In this document: positions 24,855 to 34,082 of the stretch, piece by piece
How the letters are laid out: each line of letters begins with the position of its first letter
Numbering within the stretch: position 1 is the stretch's first letter
NCBI GenBank assembly: GCA_964543485.1
Contig: CAZIYI010000003.1
Span: forward strand, 1-58,571
DNA: 58,571 bases
Direction of reading: 5' to 3'
Origin: UBA2259 sp964543485
Lineage (GTDB): Bacteria; Patescibacteriota; Dojkabacteria; SC72
The notes under the pieces: model-generated
The model's database searches: none
Seen by the model: only the letters and a program-made list of their open reading frames with translations
What the model was told of the DNA's origin: nothing
Position numbers and translations under genes: made by a program

Positions 24855-25967
24855 TTATTCTTCTTTTGAGGTTAGGGATACTTTAATTTTTCTCTTTATC
24901 TCTTTCCCATTATCGTTGTCAGGATCTATATTTTTATACTCTCTTAAAAATACATCCTTATTGATTATACTTTCTTGTTTAGTAGGAGTTTTTTCAGTAC
25001 TATTTTCTTTAGCCCCTTCTTTTCTTTCTTCTCCTCCAAATAGCTCTCTAAGAGTTTTTGTATCTTTCTCATTATTCACAGCATCTTTTTTACTAATTAA
25101 AGTTTCAACCTCTTTTATTTTTCTTTCTGTTTTATTTCCATCTATTAAACTTCTAAGTATATTTGTTAAAAGAACTCCAAGAAGAAAACCGGCAAGTACA
25201 AGAAGAATTAGATCGGTGTTAGTTTTAAATGTATTTATAAAATTATCTTTATTTATTTTTGAGAAAGAAAATATAATACCAGTTTCATCTTTTGTATCTA
25301 CTTTCTTACTGTCGCCTACATTAAAAGTAACTGTTTCAGAAAGATTACTTGCAAAACCATATTTTCTCGAATATGCGGTAAAAGAGTAAATTCCTTCAGA
25401 TACACCCTCTTCAGGAGTAATCTCTGCTTTCCAATCCCCTTCTTCATCTGCTAAAACAATTTCAGAATAGTTATATGCATTGGCAGTAAGTGTAAATATT
25501 ACTTCTGAGTTAGCCAAAGCAGTTCCTGAAATGGAAATTTTTGTCTCTCCAATATCAGGGATATTAACGATTGGGGTTCTAGGAATAACTATTAGTTCAT
25601 ATTCTAATATCTTAATTGTATCTGTATTGTCAAAAAATCTGAATTTGATTTGATGTCTACCAATGCTTAATGCAGGGAAAGTGTATGGACTTTTAATTTG
25701 AGCAAAATCTTTTCCATCAAGCCCTAATTCAACACCTTTTTTATCTACAGAAGGATCGGTGAAAGTGATAACATAGCTTGGATTATCAGTGTATGTAGGA
25801 AGAGTAAAACCAAGTAGATTAGCAATCTGTTTGTTTCTTTCATCTTCCTGTTGATCTAATTCCTCAATTTCAGCTGCTTTGACTTCCTTTAATGAGGTGT
25901 CCTGCTGAGCATACAGATATATTGGAGATAGGAAAGTTATTAATGTTAAAAGCAGTATTTTTTTCAT
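24855..25967 (-). CDS. Secreted, C-terminally anchored Ig-like surface protein
   Basis: 370 residues: a clear Sec signal peptide (MKKILLLTLITFLSPIYLYAQ), a short acidic coiled segment, an extracellular beta-rich part of about 190 residues with an Ig/Big-like repeat (KISISGTALANSEVIFTL ... GDWKAEITPEEG), a transmembrane helix at about 252-270 and a charged, Lys/Glu-rich cytoplasmic tail of about 95 residues. The organisation resembles the surface proteins at 49858-51114 and 51448-52677. Function unknown. A TACAAT box (25974-25979) lies 6 nt before its ATG. Confidence 0.75.
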   Translation of the reverse strand: MKKILLLTLITFLSPIYLYAQQDTSLKEVKAAEIEELDQQEDERNKQIANLLGFTLPTYTDNPSYVITFTDPSVDKKGVELGLDGKDFAQIKSPYTFPALSIGRHQIKFRFFDNTDTIKILEYELIVIPRTPIVNIPDIGETKISISGTALANSEVIFTLTANAYNYSEIVLADEEGDWKAEITPEEGVSEGIYSFTAYSRKYGFASNLSETVTFNVGDSKKVDTKDETGIIFSFSKINKDNFINTFKTNTDLILLVLAGFLLGVLLTNILRSLIDGNKTERKIKEVETLISKKDAVNNEKDTKTLRELFGGEERKEGAKENSTEKTPTKQESIINKDVFLREYKNIDPDNDNGKEIKRKIKVSLTSKEE

Positions 25968-25999
25968 ATCTATATTGTATAGGTAAAGATCAAAATTTT

Positions 26000-26491
26000 C
26001 TAGTCTACTAATTTATCAATAAATAAAACTCCCTTAGTATGATCATACTCGTGTTGGACTTCTCGTGCTTCTTGATTAGAGAAAATTTCTCTTCTTGTTT
26101 TTCCATTTCTATCTAAATATTTAACTTTTATCTTCTTATCTCTTGGTACTTTACCTTCGAAATTAGGAATACTTAAACACGCTTCTAATCCGATAATTTT
26201 TTCATTTTTTAACACCTTAATACTTGGGTTTATCATCACCTCAAAGCTATGCGAATCTTCTCTAAGAATACAGAAGACATTTTTATGTATTCCAATTTGA
26301 ACTGCGGCCAATCCGGCTGCAGAGTATCCTTCTTGAGTAAGTACATTGCCCGCTGTATATATTAAATCATCAACAAAGGATTGGAACTCCTTTGTTGTGA
26401 TCTCTTCAAGTGATACATCTTTAGAAGTTTCTCTAAGAAATTTCTTCTCTTTTTCGTTTTCTATTGTATATATTTTCAGACATTTATTCAT
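26000..26491 (-). CDS. def: Peptide deformylase
   Basis: Metalloenzyme removing the N-formyl group from nascent proteins; 163 residues from the ATG at 26491. All three motifs are present with small changes: AAGLAAVQIG (Q65), EACLSIP (C105, where most enzymes have EGCLS) and HEYDH (H147, E148, H151). An extended TATAAT (26498-26503) lies 6 nt upstream, which rules out the seven-codon longer start because that would begin upstream of the promoter. Confidence 0.95.
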   Translation of the reverse strand: MNKCLKIYTIENEKEKKFLRETSKDVSLEEITTKEFQSFVDDLIYTAGNVLTQEGYSAAGLAAVQIGIHKNVFCILREDSHSFEVMINPSIKVLKNEKIIGLEACLSIPNFEGKVPRDKKIKVKYLDRNGKTRREIFSNQEAREVQHEYDHTKGVLFIDKLVD

Positions 26492-26497
26492 ACCCGA

Positions 26498-26503
26498 ATT
26501 ATA
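26498..26503 (-). promoter_or_regulatory. Extended -10 box of def, leaderless
   Basis: TGGTATAAT on the minus strand (TG-n-TATAAT), 6 nt before the def ATG. A perfect extended -10 element. Confidence 0.65.
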
Positions 26504-26539
26504 CCATATCATTTTATTCGGGTTCCTACTTTAATATCT

Positions 26540-28315
26540 CTATTTCCAATTAAACAACCAATTAAAGATAGATGTAGATATCCCAAGTACAGATTTCTGT
26601 TTTAAAGTATTTGTCTTCTCAAGAGTTCTTAAATATGTCATATCTAATATTATTTGAGCAGAACTTTCTTTGTTATCACTAAAGCTTGCTACAACCTTTA
26701 CCCAGTGTTGCGAATGATTAAGTAAATCTTGAGAGATTGTAAACGTTGCACTTTGTTGTGTTGAAGATTCAAGTTCTTTATTATCAAGATATATTACTAC
26801 TTTTTCTAGTAAGCTATTCTCAGAGATTGGGTTTAGGGTGTATTTAATGTCTATATCTTGAACACTTTCTGGTATATATTTTTTACCTTTAGTAATCACT
26901 GGTTCAACAATACTAATGACTTGTGAAGGAGTTACTTTATTTTTAGTTGGGGTATTCGTAGGAGTATTTGTTGGCGTAGGATCTGGAGTTTCTGTAGGTG
27001 TTTCATCCGGTATTATCTCTGGTGTTTCCTCTACGATTGGAGTTTGTAATTTAATTACTGCGGAAGTTAAATCAACTAATCCGTAACCAAAGAGAATATC
27101 TTGGCCAACCTCTCCTAAATCAACAGCAGTTTCTCTCAATACAGTTCTAATCTCCGAAGCACTACATGTAGGACATACAGAAAAAAGTAGAGCAGCTGCA
27201 CCAGCAACATGTGGGGTTGCCATACTTGTACCACTTAAATATTTGTATGTACTCCCTATATATGTTGAGTAATTGTATACTCCTGGGGCGGCTAATTCTC
27301 CTCCAATATTACTAAAACTTGCAAGTAGATTTTTACTATCTGTAGCTACTACGCATATGGCATTGCTGTAAGCGGCTGGGTATGAACATGGTGCACCACC
27401 ATCATTGCCTGCTGCAGCAACAACAACAACCCCTTTACTAGAAGCGTAGTTAATGGCATCTTTTAACACGAGAGAATCAGTAGTAGATCCCAAGCTTAAA
27501 TTAATGACTCTTGCACCGTTATCGGTTGCATAATATACTCCTTTGGCTACATCAGAAAGATACCCATATCCTTGTGAATTTAAAACTTTAACAGGTATTA
27601 GTTTCGAAGTATGACTTACTCCTACTACTCCTGCTTGATTGAATGATGCGCTTGTAATTCCAGCTACATGAGTACCATGCCCATTATCATCGTTAGCATC
27701 AGAATCATTATTTACAAAGTCATATCCCTGTACAATATTATTTACTAAATCAGGGTGATTGATTTGTATTCCAGTATCTACAATAGCGACCTTAACACCC
27801 ACTCCATTACCGATATCCCATACCTTGTCTGCTCCTATTCTAGCAATACCCCAATCAATGTTGTCTGCAAACATTTTTACGGGTATATCTGTTTCTATTT
27901 GTGCATTCAGTTCTTGTTGTAAAGAATCAATATTACTATCCTCTGATATATTAACAACATATATTCCATTACTATTTTGGTCTTCTGTAAATTCGATAGA
28001 ATATTTTTCTTCTAGTAGAGTTTTCTCTTCTTCAGATAGATCCTCATCAACCTTGATTACCTTCCTTGTTTCTTCAACCTCCAATATTCCTTGTTTATCT
28101 TGAATAACACTCTCCGTTTCTTCATTTAACTGTGTATCAACTTCTAGAACAGGTGCAGTTGTTGTAATATATCTTGAAGTAAAATACTCTTCATCGTAAT
28201 TGATTGAACTTTTTTCTGTATATTGAAAAATTGCACTAATAACGAGAATAAGGAGAATAAATCCTAACAGTAAAGTGCTAATTCCAAGTACAACGAGCAG
28301 TTTTCGATTTTTCAT
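26540..28315 (-). CDS. Membrane-anchored subtilisin-like serine protease
   Basis: 591 residues. N-terminal helix (about 8-30), a propeptide-like region (about 60-150), and an S8 peptidase domain with D180 (VAIVDTGIQINHPDL), H213 (NGHGTHVAGI), oxyanion N304 (AAAGND) and S364 (GTSMATPHVAG). After a Pro/Thr-rich linker (about 430-465, repeated TNTPT units) there is a beta-rich C-terminal domain of about 110 residues. It would act outside the cell as processing or scavenging protease. It precedes def by 28 bp on the other side and follows a DUF5667 protein. Confidence 0.94.
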   Translation of the reverse strand: MKNRKLLVVLGISTLLLGFILLILVISAIFQYTEKSSINYDEEYFTSRYITTTAPVLEVDTQLNEETESVIQDKQGILEVEETRKVIKVDEDLSEEEKTLLEEKYSIEFTEDQNSNGIYVVNISEDSNIDSLQQELNAQIETDIPVKMFADNIDWGIARIGADKVWDIGNGVGVKVAIVDTGIQINHPDLVNNIVQGYDFVNNDSDANDDNGHGTHVAGITSASFNQAGVVGVSHTSKLIPVKVLNSQGYGYLSDVAKGVYYATDNGARVINLSLGSTTDSLVLKDAINYASSKGVVVVAAAGNDGGAPCSYPAAYSNAICVVATDSKNLLASFSNIGGELAAPGVYNYSTYIGSTYKYLSGTSMATPHVAGAAALLFSVCPTCSASEIRTVLRETAVDLGEVGQDILFGYGLVDLTSAVIKLQTPIVEETPEIIPDETPTETPDPTPTNTPTNTPTKNKVTPSQVISIVEPVITKGKKYIPESVQDIDIKYTLNPISENSLLEKVVIYLDNKELESSTQQSATFTISQDLLNHSQHWVKVVASFSDNKESSAQIILDMTYLRTLEKTNTLKQKSVLGISTSIFNWLFNWK

Positions 28316-28340
28316 TTAGTAGAATAATCTTTTAATTTAT

Positions 28341-28952
28341 TTACTCTTCTTCTATTTCTACCTCATCGTCTTGGTTACTGTTATTTCCCCCCTTGTTATT
28401 ACTTTTAATCTTAGAATCCTTTTCAACATATTTTTCTTCTGTTTTAGTAATAACCTTTTGAATACTCTCTTGTGCTTGTCCTTCAGGTGCTTTGTCTAAA
28501 ACAGTATTTAATACAGCTAAATGTCTGTCTCTAATCTCTTGGGTTGTTTGAGCATTTTCTTCTTCAGTATACTGTTCCTTCTCCATAGCTTTTTCTGCTT
28601 TACCTAGGAGTTTTTCAAATCGATACTCTAGTTTCTCCATTACCTTTGTTCCCTGTTCTTCATTTAAAGTTTCCATGGCTCTTAACTTTCTCTCAGCGAA
28701 TTCCAGTGTTTTCTCTATTTTCTCTTGTTCATCAAAAGTGAGAAGTAATTGAACATCTTCAAAAAGAGTTGTTAAGAAGTAAAAAGGACTCTCTGGAGAT
28801 ATGCCCTCAGTATCCTCTGTTTCAGATGTAATTTCAATTTGAACACTCTCATCGGGTGCTGAGATTACCATTGGATCTTCTTCTTGAGCAAATACGGATA
28901 CTGGTATTACCAGAACCCCTATTGCAAAAAGGGTATATAAAAGTCTTTTCAT
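28341..28952 (-). CDS. Secreted DUF5667-type helical protein
   Basis: 203 residues: signal peptide (MKRLLYTLFAIGVLVIPVSVFA), then an acidic segment and the DUF5667-like core beginning SPESPFYFLTTLFEDVQLLLTFD and continuing through long amphipathic helices (ERKLRAMETLNEEQ), ending in a Lys/Asn/Glu-rich tail. This domain is frequent in secreted proteins of Patescibacteria and Actinobacteria, with no known role. It lies 25 bp upstream of the subtilase and may be its partner or substrate (inference). Confidence 0.75.
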   Translation of the reverse strand: MKRLLYTLFAIGVLVIPVSVFAQEEDPMVISAPDESVQIEITSETEDTEGISPESPFYFLTTLFEDVQLLLTFDEQEKIEKTLEFAERKLRAMETLNEEQGTKVMEKLEYRFEKLLGKAEKAMEKEQYTEEENAQTTQEIRDRHLAVLNTVLDKAPEGQAQESIQKVITKTEEKYVEKDSKIKSNNKGGNNSNQDDEVEIEEE

Positions 28953-29020
28953 CTTAAAAAGATGTAAAAAGTTATTAATATATTTAACAACGTATAAGCA
29001 AGAAATGCAATATTAAATGA

Positions 29021-29026
29021 TATAAT
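29021..29026 (+). promoter_or_regulatory. Extended -10 box of the ABC-F gene, leaderless
   Basis: TGATATAAT (TG-n-TATAAT) with 8 nt to the ATG at 29035. Confidence 0.6.
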
Positions 29027-29034
29027 CGGTAACT

Positions 29035-30543
29035 ATGTTAAGTATTAACTCAATATCCATCTCTAAAGGTGGAAATGAAATATTAAAAGATATAACTCTG
29101 TTTATGGGTCCAAATGAAAAGATAGGGCTTGTTGGTGTTAATGGTGCAGGTAAATCTACACTGTTAAAGATAATTGCAGGAAAAGAAGAGCCAGATTTAG
29201 GAGGTATATATTTTAATGGAAAGATGTCATACCTTTCTCAAGAGATACATAAAGAAATAGTAAGTGAGATGCCAGATAAAGAGAATATTACAATAGGGGA
29301 GTACCTCATTATTGAAAAGGGCTTAGATATTGAAGAGTGGGAGATAAACAAACTCCTTAACAATATGAATATGAGAGGAAAAAACTCCGATTCAATTGTA
29401 GGTGAACTGTCCGGTGGTCAAAAAATTAAAGTTGAACTGATTAGAATTCTTTTTGAGAAATCAAACCTATTAATTCTAGACGAGCCAACAAACTTTTTAG
29501 ATATTCCCTCGACACAGTGGTTAATGGGATATCTAGTAAATTACCCCTACTCTGTGTTAGTAGTATCTCACGATTTAAGGTTAATGAATAAGGGGATTGG
29601 TAAGATATGGTATTTAAATGATATTAAACATAATGTAGAGGTATACAAAGGTAACTATGAGAACTTTCTTAAACAGATAGCTCTTAAAGATGAATTACTT
29701 CTAAAGCGTCTCAAAGCTCAGGAGAGAAAAGCAAAGAGGGTATTTGAGAATGCAATGACTCTTTCAAAAAGAGGTAGTTCAAAAGAGAAAATGAAAGCTG
29801 CTAGAAAGTTAGAACAGGCAAAAAAAGAAAAAGAGATTGTAAAACAGATATCTCTTGAATTAGTAAAAAGTAAGAAGATGAAAATACAGATACCTACTCC
29901 CATTAATTGTGGAAGAAATGTTTTAAATGTTGAGCATATATCAAAAGAGTATAAACAGGGGGTAAAAGTTTTAAATGGTGTGAGTTTTGAAGTAGAGAGG
30001 GGTGAGAAAGTTGCAGTAATTGGTCAGAATGGTGCAGGTAAAACAACACTTCTAAAAATTCTTGTTGGCAAATTAAAACAAAGCAAAGGAGAATATACTT
30101 GGGGTAAGGGAGTGGATGTTGGATATTACTCACAGGAGTATGAGGGATTAGATTACAATCAAACAGTACTAGAAAATATTCATGGATTAAATTGGGTAGA
30201 TATAGATAGAAGGGCTTTTCTAGGAAGATTTTTAATTACTGGAGAGATGGTTAATCAAAAGATTAAAACATTGTCAGGTGGGGAAAAAACTCGGCTTGCA
30301 TTAGCAAAGCTATTTGCAAATAGACACAATGTATTAGTATTAGATGAGCCAACAACATATCTAGATTTTGATTCTCAGAATATGCTACTCTCTGCATTAA
30401 AGGAGTACAAAGGTACTATACTAATAGTCAGCCATGAGCCACAGTTTGTTAAGTTATTGGATATAGATAAAGTACTTCTAATGCCTGAAGAGAAATTTGG
30501 ATACTTCAAAGAAGAGTATATAGAAAGGGTTGGGATTACTTAG
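29035..30543 (+). CDS. ABC-F family ATPase (translation factor type)
   Basis: 502-residue soluble protein with two ABC domains and no membrane part. Domain 1: GVNGAGKSTLLKII, LSGGQKIKVEL, LILDEPTNFLD. Domain 2: GQNGAGKTTLLKIL, LSGGEKTRLALAK, VLVLDEPTTYLD. The linker between (about 215-285) is very basic and helical, as in the P-site tRNA interaction motif of ABC-F proteins, which bind the ribosomal E site. It could be an EttA/Uup-like translation factor or an antibiotic resistance factor; the sequence does not decide. Confidence 0.93.
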   Translation: MLSINSISISKGGNEILKDITLFMGPNEKIGLVGVNGAGKSTLLKIIAGKEEPDLGGIYFNGKMSYLSQEIHKEIVSEMPDKENITIGEYLIIEKGLDIEEWEINKLLNNMNMRGKNSDSIVGELSGGQKIKVELIRILFEKSNLLILDEPTNFLDIPSTQWLMGYLVNYPYSVLVVSHDLRLMNKGIGKIWYLNDIKHNVEVYKGNYENFLKQIALKDELLLKRLKAQERKAKRVFENAMTLSKRGSSKEKMKAARKLEQAKKEKEIVKQISLELVKSKKMKIQIPTPINCGRNVLNVEHISKEYKQGVKVLNGVSFEVERGEKVAVIGQNGAGKTTLLKILVGKLKQSKGEYTWGKGVDVGYYSQEYEGLDYNQTVLENIHGLNWVDIDRRAFLGRFLITGEMVNQKIKTLSGGEKTRLALAKLFANRHNVLVLDEPTTYLDFDSQNMLLSALKEYKGTILIVSHEPQFVKLLDIDKVLLMPEEKFGYFKEEYIERVGIT

Positions 30544-30634
30544 AAATCAATTTAATATTCAAATGCAATATTAATATCTTGAATATATATATAATTTCTA
30601 CTATAGTCTATTTGTTAATGTATTAAATATTTCT

Positions 30635-31969
30635 ATGAAGAGATATGATTATCTAATTGTTGGTGCTGGTCCTGCAGGTCTTTTTGCATGTTATGAACTT
30701 TTGAAAAAAGGAAAGAAAAATATCCTTCTAATTGACCTAGGTAAAAGAATTGAGGATAGGAAAGCAAAAGATGTAATGGTAGGTATCGGTGGGGCTGGTA
30801 CATACTCAGATGGGAAATTAACTCTTACAGCTAATCTCTCTCATGAGAAGGCATTCCATTTGATATCTAAATTTCAGTATCAAAAAATTCTAGACTATGT
30901 AGATAGTATATTTAACAAATTTGAAGTTGATTCAGAGTACTACCCGAAAGAGACGGATGAATTAAAAGAACTAATTAAAGAGGCAGAAACTAATGATATT
31001 GAATTGGTATTAAGAAAGGCAAGACATGTAGGTACAGATAAATTAAAAACTTTTGTTGAAAAATTCCAAGAGTATCTATTATCTAATGATGTAGAGATTA
31101 AGGATAGTACAGAGGTTGAAGATATAATAGTGAAAGACAATGTTATTAAGGGAGTAATTACCAAGGATAAAAAGAGAATACTATCTGAAAAAGTATTACT
31201 AGCTCCTGGAAGGGTTAATGCCAGATGGTTACAGAAGTTAGCAGATAAACATGATATTAAGTATATTTATGACAAAGTTGAGGTTGGTGTAAGAGTAGAA
31301 TTCCCATCCTCTATTATGCAAAGACAGGCAGAAACACTTTATGAGACTGTATATAAAGTTAGAACTAAAACATACCAAGATATAGTTAGAACATTCTGTA
31401 GCTGTCCTAATGGCTTAGTAGCAATAGAGGAGTATGATAGCTATGTATGTGTTAATGGTCACTCTAATTCAGATCATGGAAGTAAGAACTCAAATTTCGC
31501 ATTTCTTTGTGAGGTAAATCTTAAGGAACCATTGGAGAACTCTATTGCCTATGCTAAATCAGTTGCAGAACTTGCCTCTTTATTAGGTGGTGGGAAACCT
31601 CTTTTACAATCGCTTTATGATTTGAGAGATGGTAGAAGAAGTACATGGTCTAGATTAGAAAAATCTTTTGTAGAGCCAACTCTTTTAAATGTAGTTCCTG
31701 GGGATATATCTATGGGATTACCCCACAGAATTGTATTAAACATTATTGAGGGTTTAGAAATTTTAGATAAAGTAATGCCAGGAATTAACTCTGGGTCAAC
31801 CCTACTCTATGCACCTGAAGTAAAGTTCAGGTCATCTAAAATTCAAACAGATAAAGCACTTCAGACTTGTGTTAATGGATTGTATGTTGCAGGAGATGCA
31901 GCTGGTCTCTCTGGCTCTATTACTGGAGCGGCAGTTACTGGAATTATGGCTGCCAGAGGAATGAAATAG
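30635..31969 (+). CDS. FAD-dependent dehydrogenase, COG2509-like
   Basis: 444 residues. The N-terminal dinucleotide motif YDYLIVGAGPAGLFACYELLKKG and a C-terminal GLYVAGDAAGLSGSITGAAVTG segment show a two-part FAD-binding fold. The middle (FCSCPNGLVAIEEYDSYVCVNGHS) and the whole layout match the uncharacterised FAD-dependent dehydrogenases of COG2509. Electron donor and substrate are unknown. Convergent with the HAD gene, 3 bp between stops. Confidence 0.85.
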   Translation: MKRYDYLIVGAGPAGLFACYELLKKGKKNILLIDLGKRIEDRKAKDVMVGIGGAGTYSDGKLTLTANLSHEKAFHLISKFQYQKILDYVDSIFNKFEVDSEYYPKETDELKELIKEAETNDIELVLRKARHVGTDKLKTFVEKFQEYLLSNDVEIKDSTEVEDIIVKDNVIKGVITKDKKRILSEKVLLAPGRVNARWLQKLADKHDIKYIYDKVEVGVRVEFPSSIMQRQAETLYETVYKVRTKTYQDIVRTFCSCPNGLVAIEEYDSYVCVNGHSNSDHGSKNSNFAFLCEVNLKEPLENSIAYAKSVAELASLLGGGKPLLQSLYDLRDGRRSTWSRLEKSFVEPTLLNVVPGDISMGLPHRIVLNIIEGLEILDKVMPGINSGSTLLYAPEVKFRSSKIQTDKALQTCVNGLYVAGDAAGLSGSITGAAVTGIMAARGMK

Positions 31970-31972
31970 CGA

Positions 31973-32737
31973 CTAATCGAATATTGTTCCAACATTTTCC
32001 GTAATATATACCTTTGCCTTTCTCTCGATTTTTGGAATCGGGCTTGAATGTGCAAGATAGATTAAACATCTGTATCCTGCATCTATCGCGGGGTAGATAT
32101 CAGATGTTAAGCTATCACCTACAACCAATGTTTTATTTATATCGAATTTATGATATATTCCAGCTTTTTTCCAACCAATCGAATCTTTTAAATCATTGAT
32201 ATCAGTTGTATAGAAGGGTAAATCTAAATCCTGTTTATATTTATTTTTAAAAGCTTTCTGAATCTTCTCAATCTTCTTTTTTGTCCAAGATTCTTGTGCA
32301 TGAGAGTAAACACCCATTTTAACTCCAATGTCATTTATTTGTTTAAGAGTTTTTACTGTATATGGAAATATCAAAGGAGAAAGATTATAAAAATTTTTAT
32401 AGAAATCTTTTAGAGATTTATAAATTTCTTTTTTATTGTACTTAATATTATTATTTGAAAAATATTTTTCAATTGCCTGAAGTGTTGATTCGTCAACAAG
32501 CATAGGTGCTAAATTTTTAAAATAAAGATCGGTTGAAATTTTTTGAATTTCTATTGTAATTTCTGTTTGTTTATTTAGATTTTCTTTTTTATATATCTCC
32601 TTAACAATCTTAAGAATCGCTTTATATATGTTTTTGTTAAAATATGGCCCTGTATCTACTAATGTTCTATCCATATCAAAAAGGACAGATTCTATATTAT
32701 TTTGTGAAAAAAAATTCTTTATTTCTTTCGTCTTCAT
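31973..32737 (-). CDS. HAD-superfamily hydrolase
   Basis: 254 residues with motif I VLFDMDRTLVDTG (nucleophile and acid Asp), motif II in MGVYSHAQES, the lysine of motif III in the GWKKAGIYHKF region, and motif IV TLVVGDSLTSDIYPAIDAGYRCL. The helical cap lies between motif I and II (about 40-130). A phosphatase of the phosphoglycolate-phosphatase-like branch is likely; the substrate is unknown. Confidence 0.85.
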   Translation of the reverse strand: MKTKEIKNFFSQNNIESVLFDMDRTLVDTGPYFNKNIYKAILKIVKEIYKKENLNKQTEITIEIQKISTDLYFKNLAPMLVDESTLQAIEKYFSNNNIKYNKKEIYKSLKDFYKNFYNLSPLIFPYTVKTLKQINDIGVKMGVYSHAQESWTKKKIEKIQKAFKNKYKQDLDLPFYTTDINDLKDSIGWKKAGIYHKFDINKTLVVGDSLTSDIYPAIDAGYRCLIYLAHSSPIPKIERKAKVYITENVGTIFD

Positions 32738-32821
32738 AATCTGGTAATTGTATACGAAATCTATTGTGATTTCAAAGTAAATATAATATATTTAACCATA
32801 TTAATTATTAAATATATCAAT

Positions 32822-33577
32822 ATGGAAATAATAATAGTACTTTTCATAATTTTTGTAATCACAGTATTTGCTGGATTCAGAATAATACCTGAAGGATTTC
32901 AAGGATTAGTTCTTACACTTGGTAAATACTCTAGAGAGCTTAAGCCAGGTTTAAATCTTGTTATTCCATATTTTGAAACAGTCCAAAGAGTTGATATAAG
33001 GGAACAGGTTATGGATATTCCAAATCAGGAAACAATTACATTAGATAATGTATCTTGTGTAATAGATGGTATTGTTAGGTTTAAAGTTGTGAATTCTTCA
33101 GTGGCAATTTTTAAAGTTCAAAACTTTAGAAATCAGATATCTGCTAAATCACAGACTGCATTAAGAGATGTTGTAGGTAGTGTCTCTTTAGATGATTTAC
33201 TTTCAAAAAGAAAAACAGTTGCAGAAGAGATCAAAGGAATTGTTGATATTGCAGCAGAAAATTGGGGTGTAGATATATCTGCAGTTGAGGTGCAAAATAT
33301 TGAAATACCTGCAGATATGAAAAGAGCTATGGCACAACAAGCAGAGGCAGAAAGAGATAAGAAGGCAAGAATAATTAAAGCGGAGGGAGAGAAAGAGGCA
33401 TCGGTTAAGTTATCTGAGGCAGCTCAAATACTTTCTAGTTCAAAAGGAGCTCTTTCTTTAAGAACTTTGCAAACACTTAAGGAGATATCAGCAGATCCTG
33501 CTCAAAAGATTATAATGACAATACCTAATGATTTTTTTGATTTAGGGAATACAATTAGAAATAGTATTAAGGAGTAA
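32822..33577 (+). CDS. SPFH/Band 7 membrane scaffold protein (stomatin-like)
   Basis: 251 residues: an N-terminal helix (about 1-20), then RIIPEGFQGLVLTLGKYSRELKPGL, IPYFETVQRVDIREQVMDIPNQE and a coiled-coil segment rich in Ala, Glu and Lys (AEAERDKKARIIKAEGEKEA). This is the prokaryotic stomatin pattern forming oligomeric membrane microdomain scaffolds. The usual partner gene nfeD is not adjacent. Convergent with the next gene, 2 bp between stops. Confidence 0.92.
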   Translation: MEIIIVLFIIFVITVFAGFRIIPEGFQGLVLTLGKYSRELKPGLNLVIPYFETVQRVDIREQVMDIPNQETITLDNVSCVIDGIVRFKVVNSSVAIFKVQNFRNQISAKSQTALRDVVGSVSLDDLLSKRKTVAEEIKGIVDIAAENWGVDISAVEVQNIEIPADMKRAMAQQAEAERDKKARIIKAEGEKEASVKLSEAAQILSSSKGALSLRTLQTLKEISADPAQKIIMTIPNDFFDLGNTIRNSIKE

Positions 33578-33579
33578 CT

Positions 33580-34062
33580 CTATCTAATAACTTTTAAGGT
33601 TATAGACGCATCCTCACTTGCATTGAATGTTGCGGTATATTCAAAATCCTGTATTACTTGTGCACACATTAAATCAGGATTAGGTTCTAATATATTTACA
33701 TAGATTGTTACCTGCTCAGGATAGCTTTCTGCGACAGTTGCATCAACGGTAGCACTATAGCAGGGGTTTGGTAACTGTCCTACTACTGTATACTCCCAAT
33801 TGTTTTTTCCTATATATTTCTTCTGTAACGAGAAGCCATCTTCGTTGATAATGGGTTGATTATCCATGTTATCATTATTAATTATTTTACTATTGTTATC
33901 CTCTTTCCAAAATCTAGAGAATCCAGATCCGACACCACTTTGTTTTAAACTGGTAGAAAAGAGTATTAAATCTATTACAACAATTATTACTGCTATAGAT
34001 ATACTTATTATTAAAAACAGTTTTTTATTTCTAATTGGACAATTCTTAGGTGTATTTTTCAT
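33580..34062 (-). CDS. Membrane-anchored extracytoplasmic beta protein
   Basis: 160 residues. One N-terminal helix (about 15-36), a low-complexity Asn/Asp-rich linker, and an 80-residue domain beginning NNWEYTVVGQLPNPCYSATVD and including the second Cys in PDLMCAQVIQDFEY. The two Cys probably form a disulphide outside the cell. The pattern 'W.y.v.G.lPnPCy ... Cxqvi' appears in many small secreted bacterial proteins; I cannot name its function. Confidence 0.65.
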   Translation of the reverse strand: MKNTPKNCPIRNKKLFLIISISIAVIIVVIDLILFSTSLKQSGVGSGFSRFWKEDNNSKIINNDNMDNQPIINEDGFSLQKKYIGKNNWEYTVVGQLPNPCYSATVDATVAESYPEQVTIYVNILEPNPDLMCAQVIQDFEYTATFNASEDASITLKVIR

Positions 34063-34082
34063 ATATATTTATATTAAAAATA

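Noticed and set aside
26930..27010. Tandem TNTPT-type repeat in the subtilase gene as a CRISPR or DNA repeat
   Set aside because: It is a low-complexity Pro/Thr linker within a coding region, with imperfect units and no spacers.
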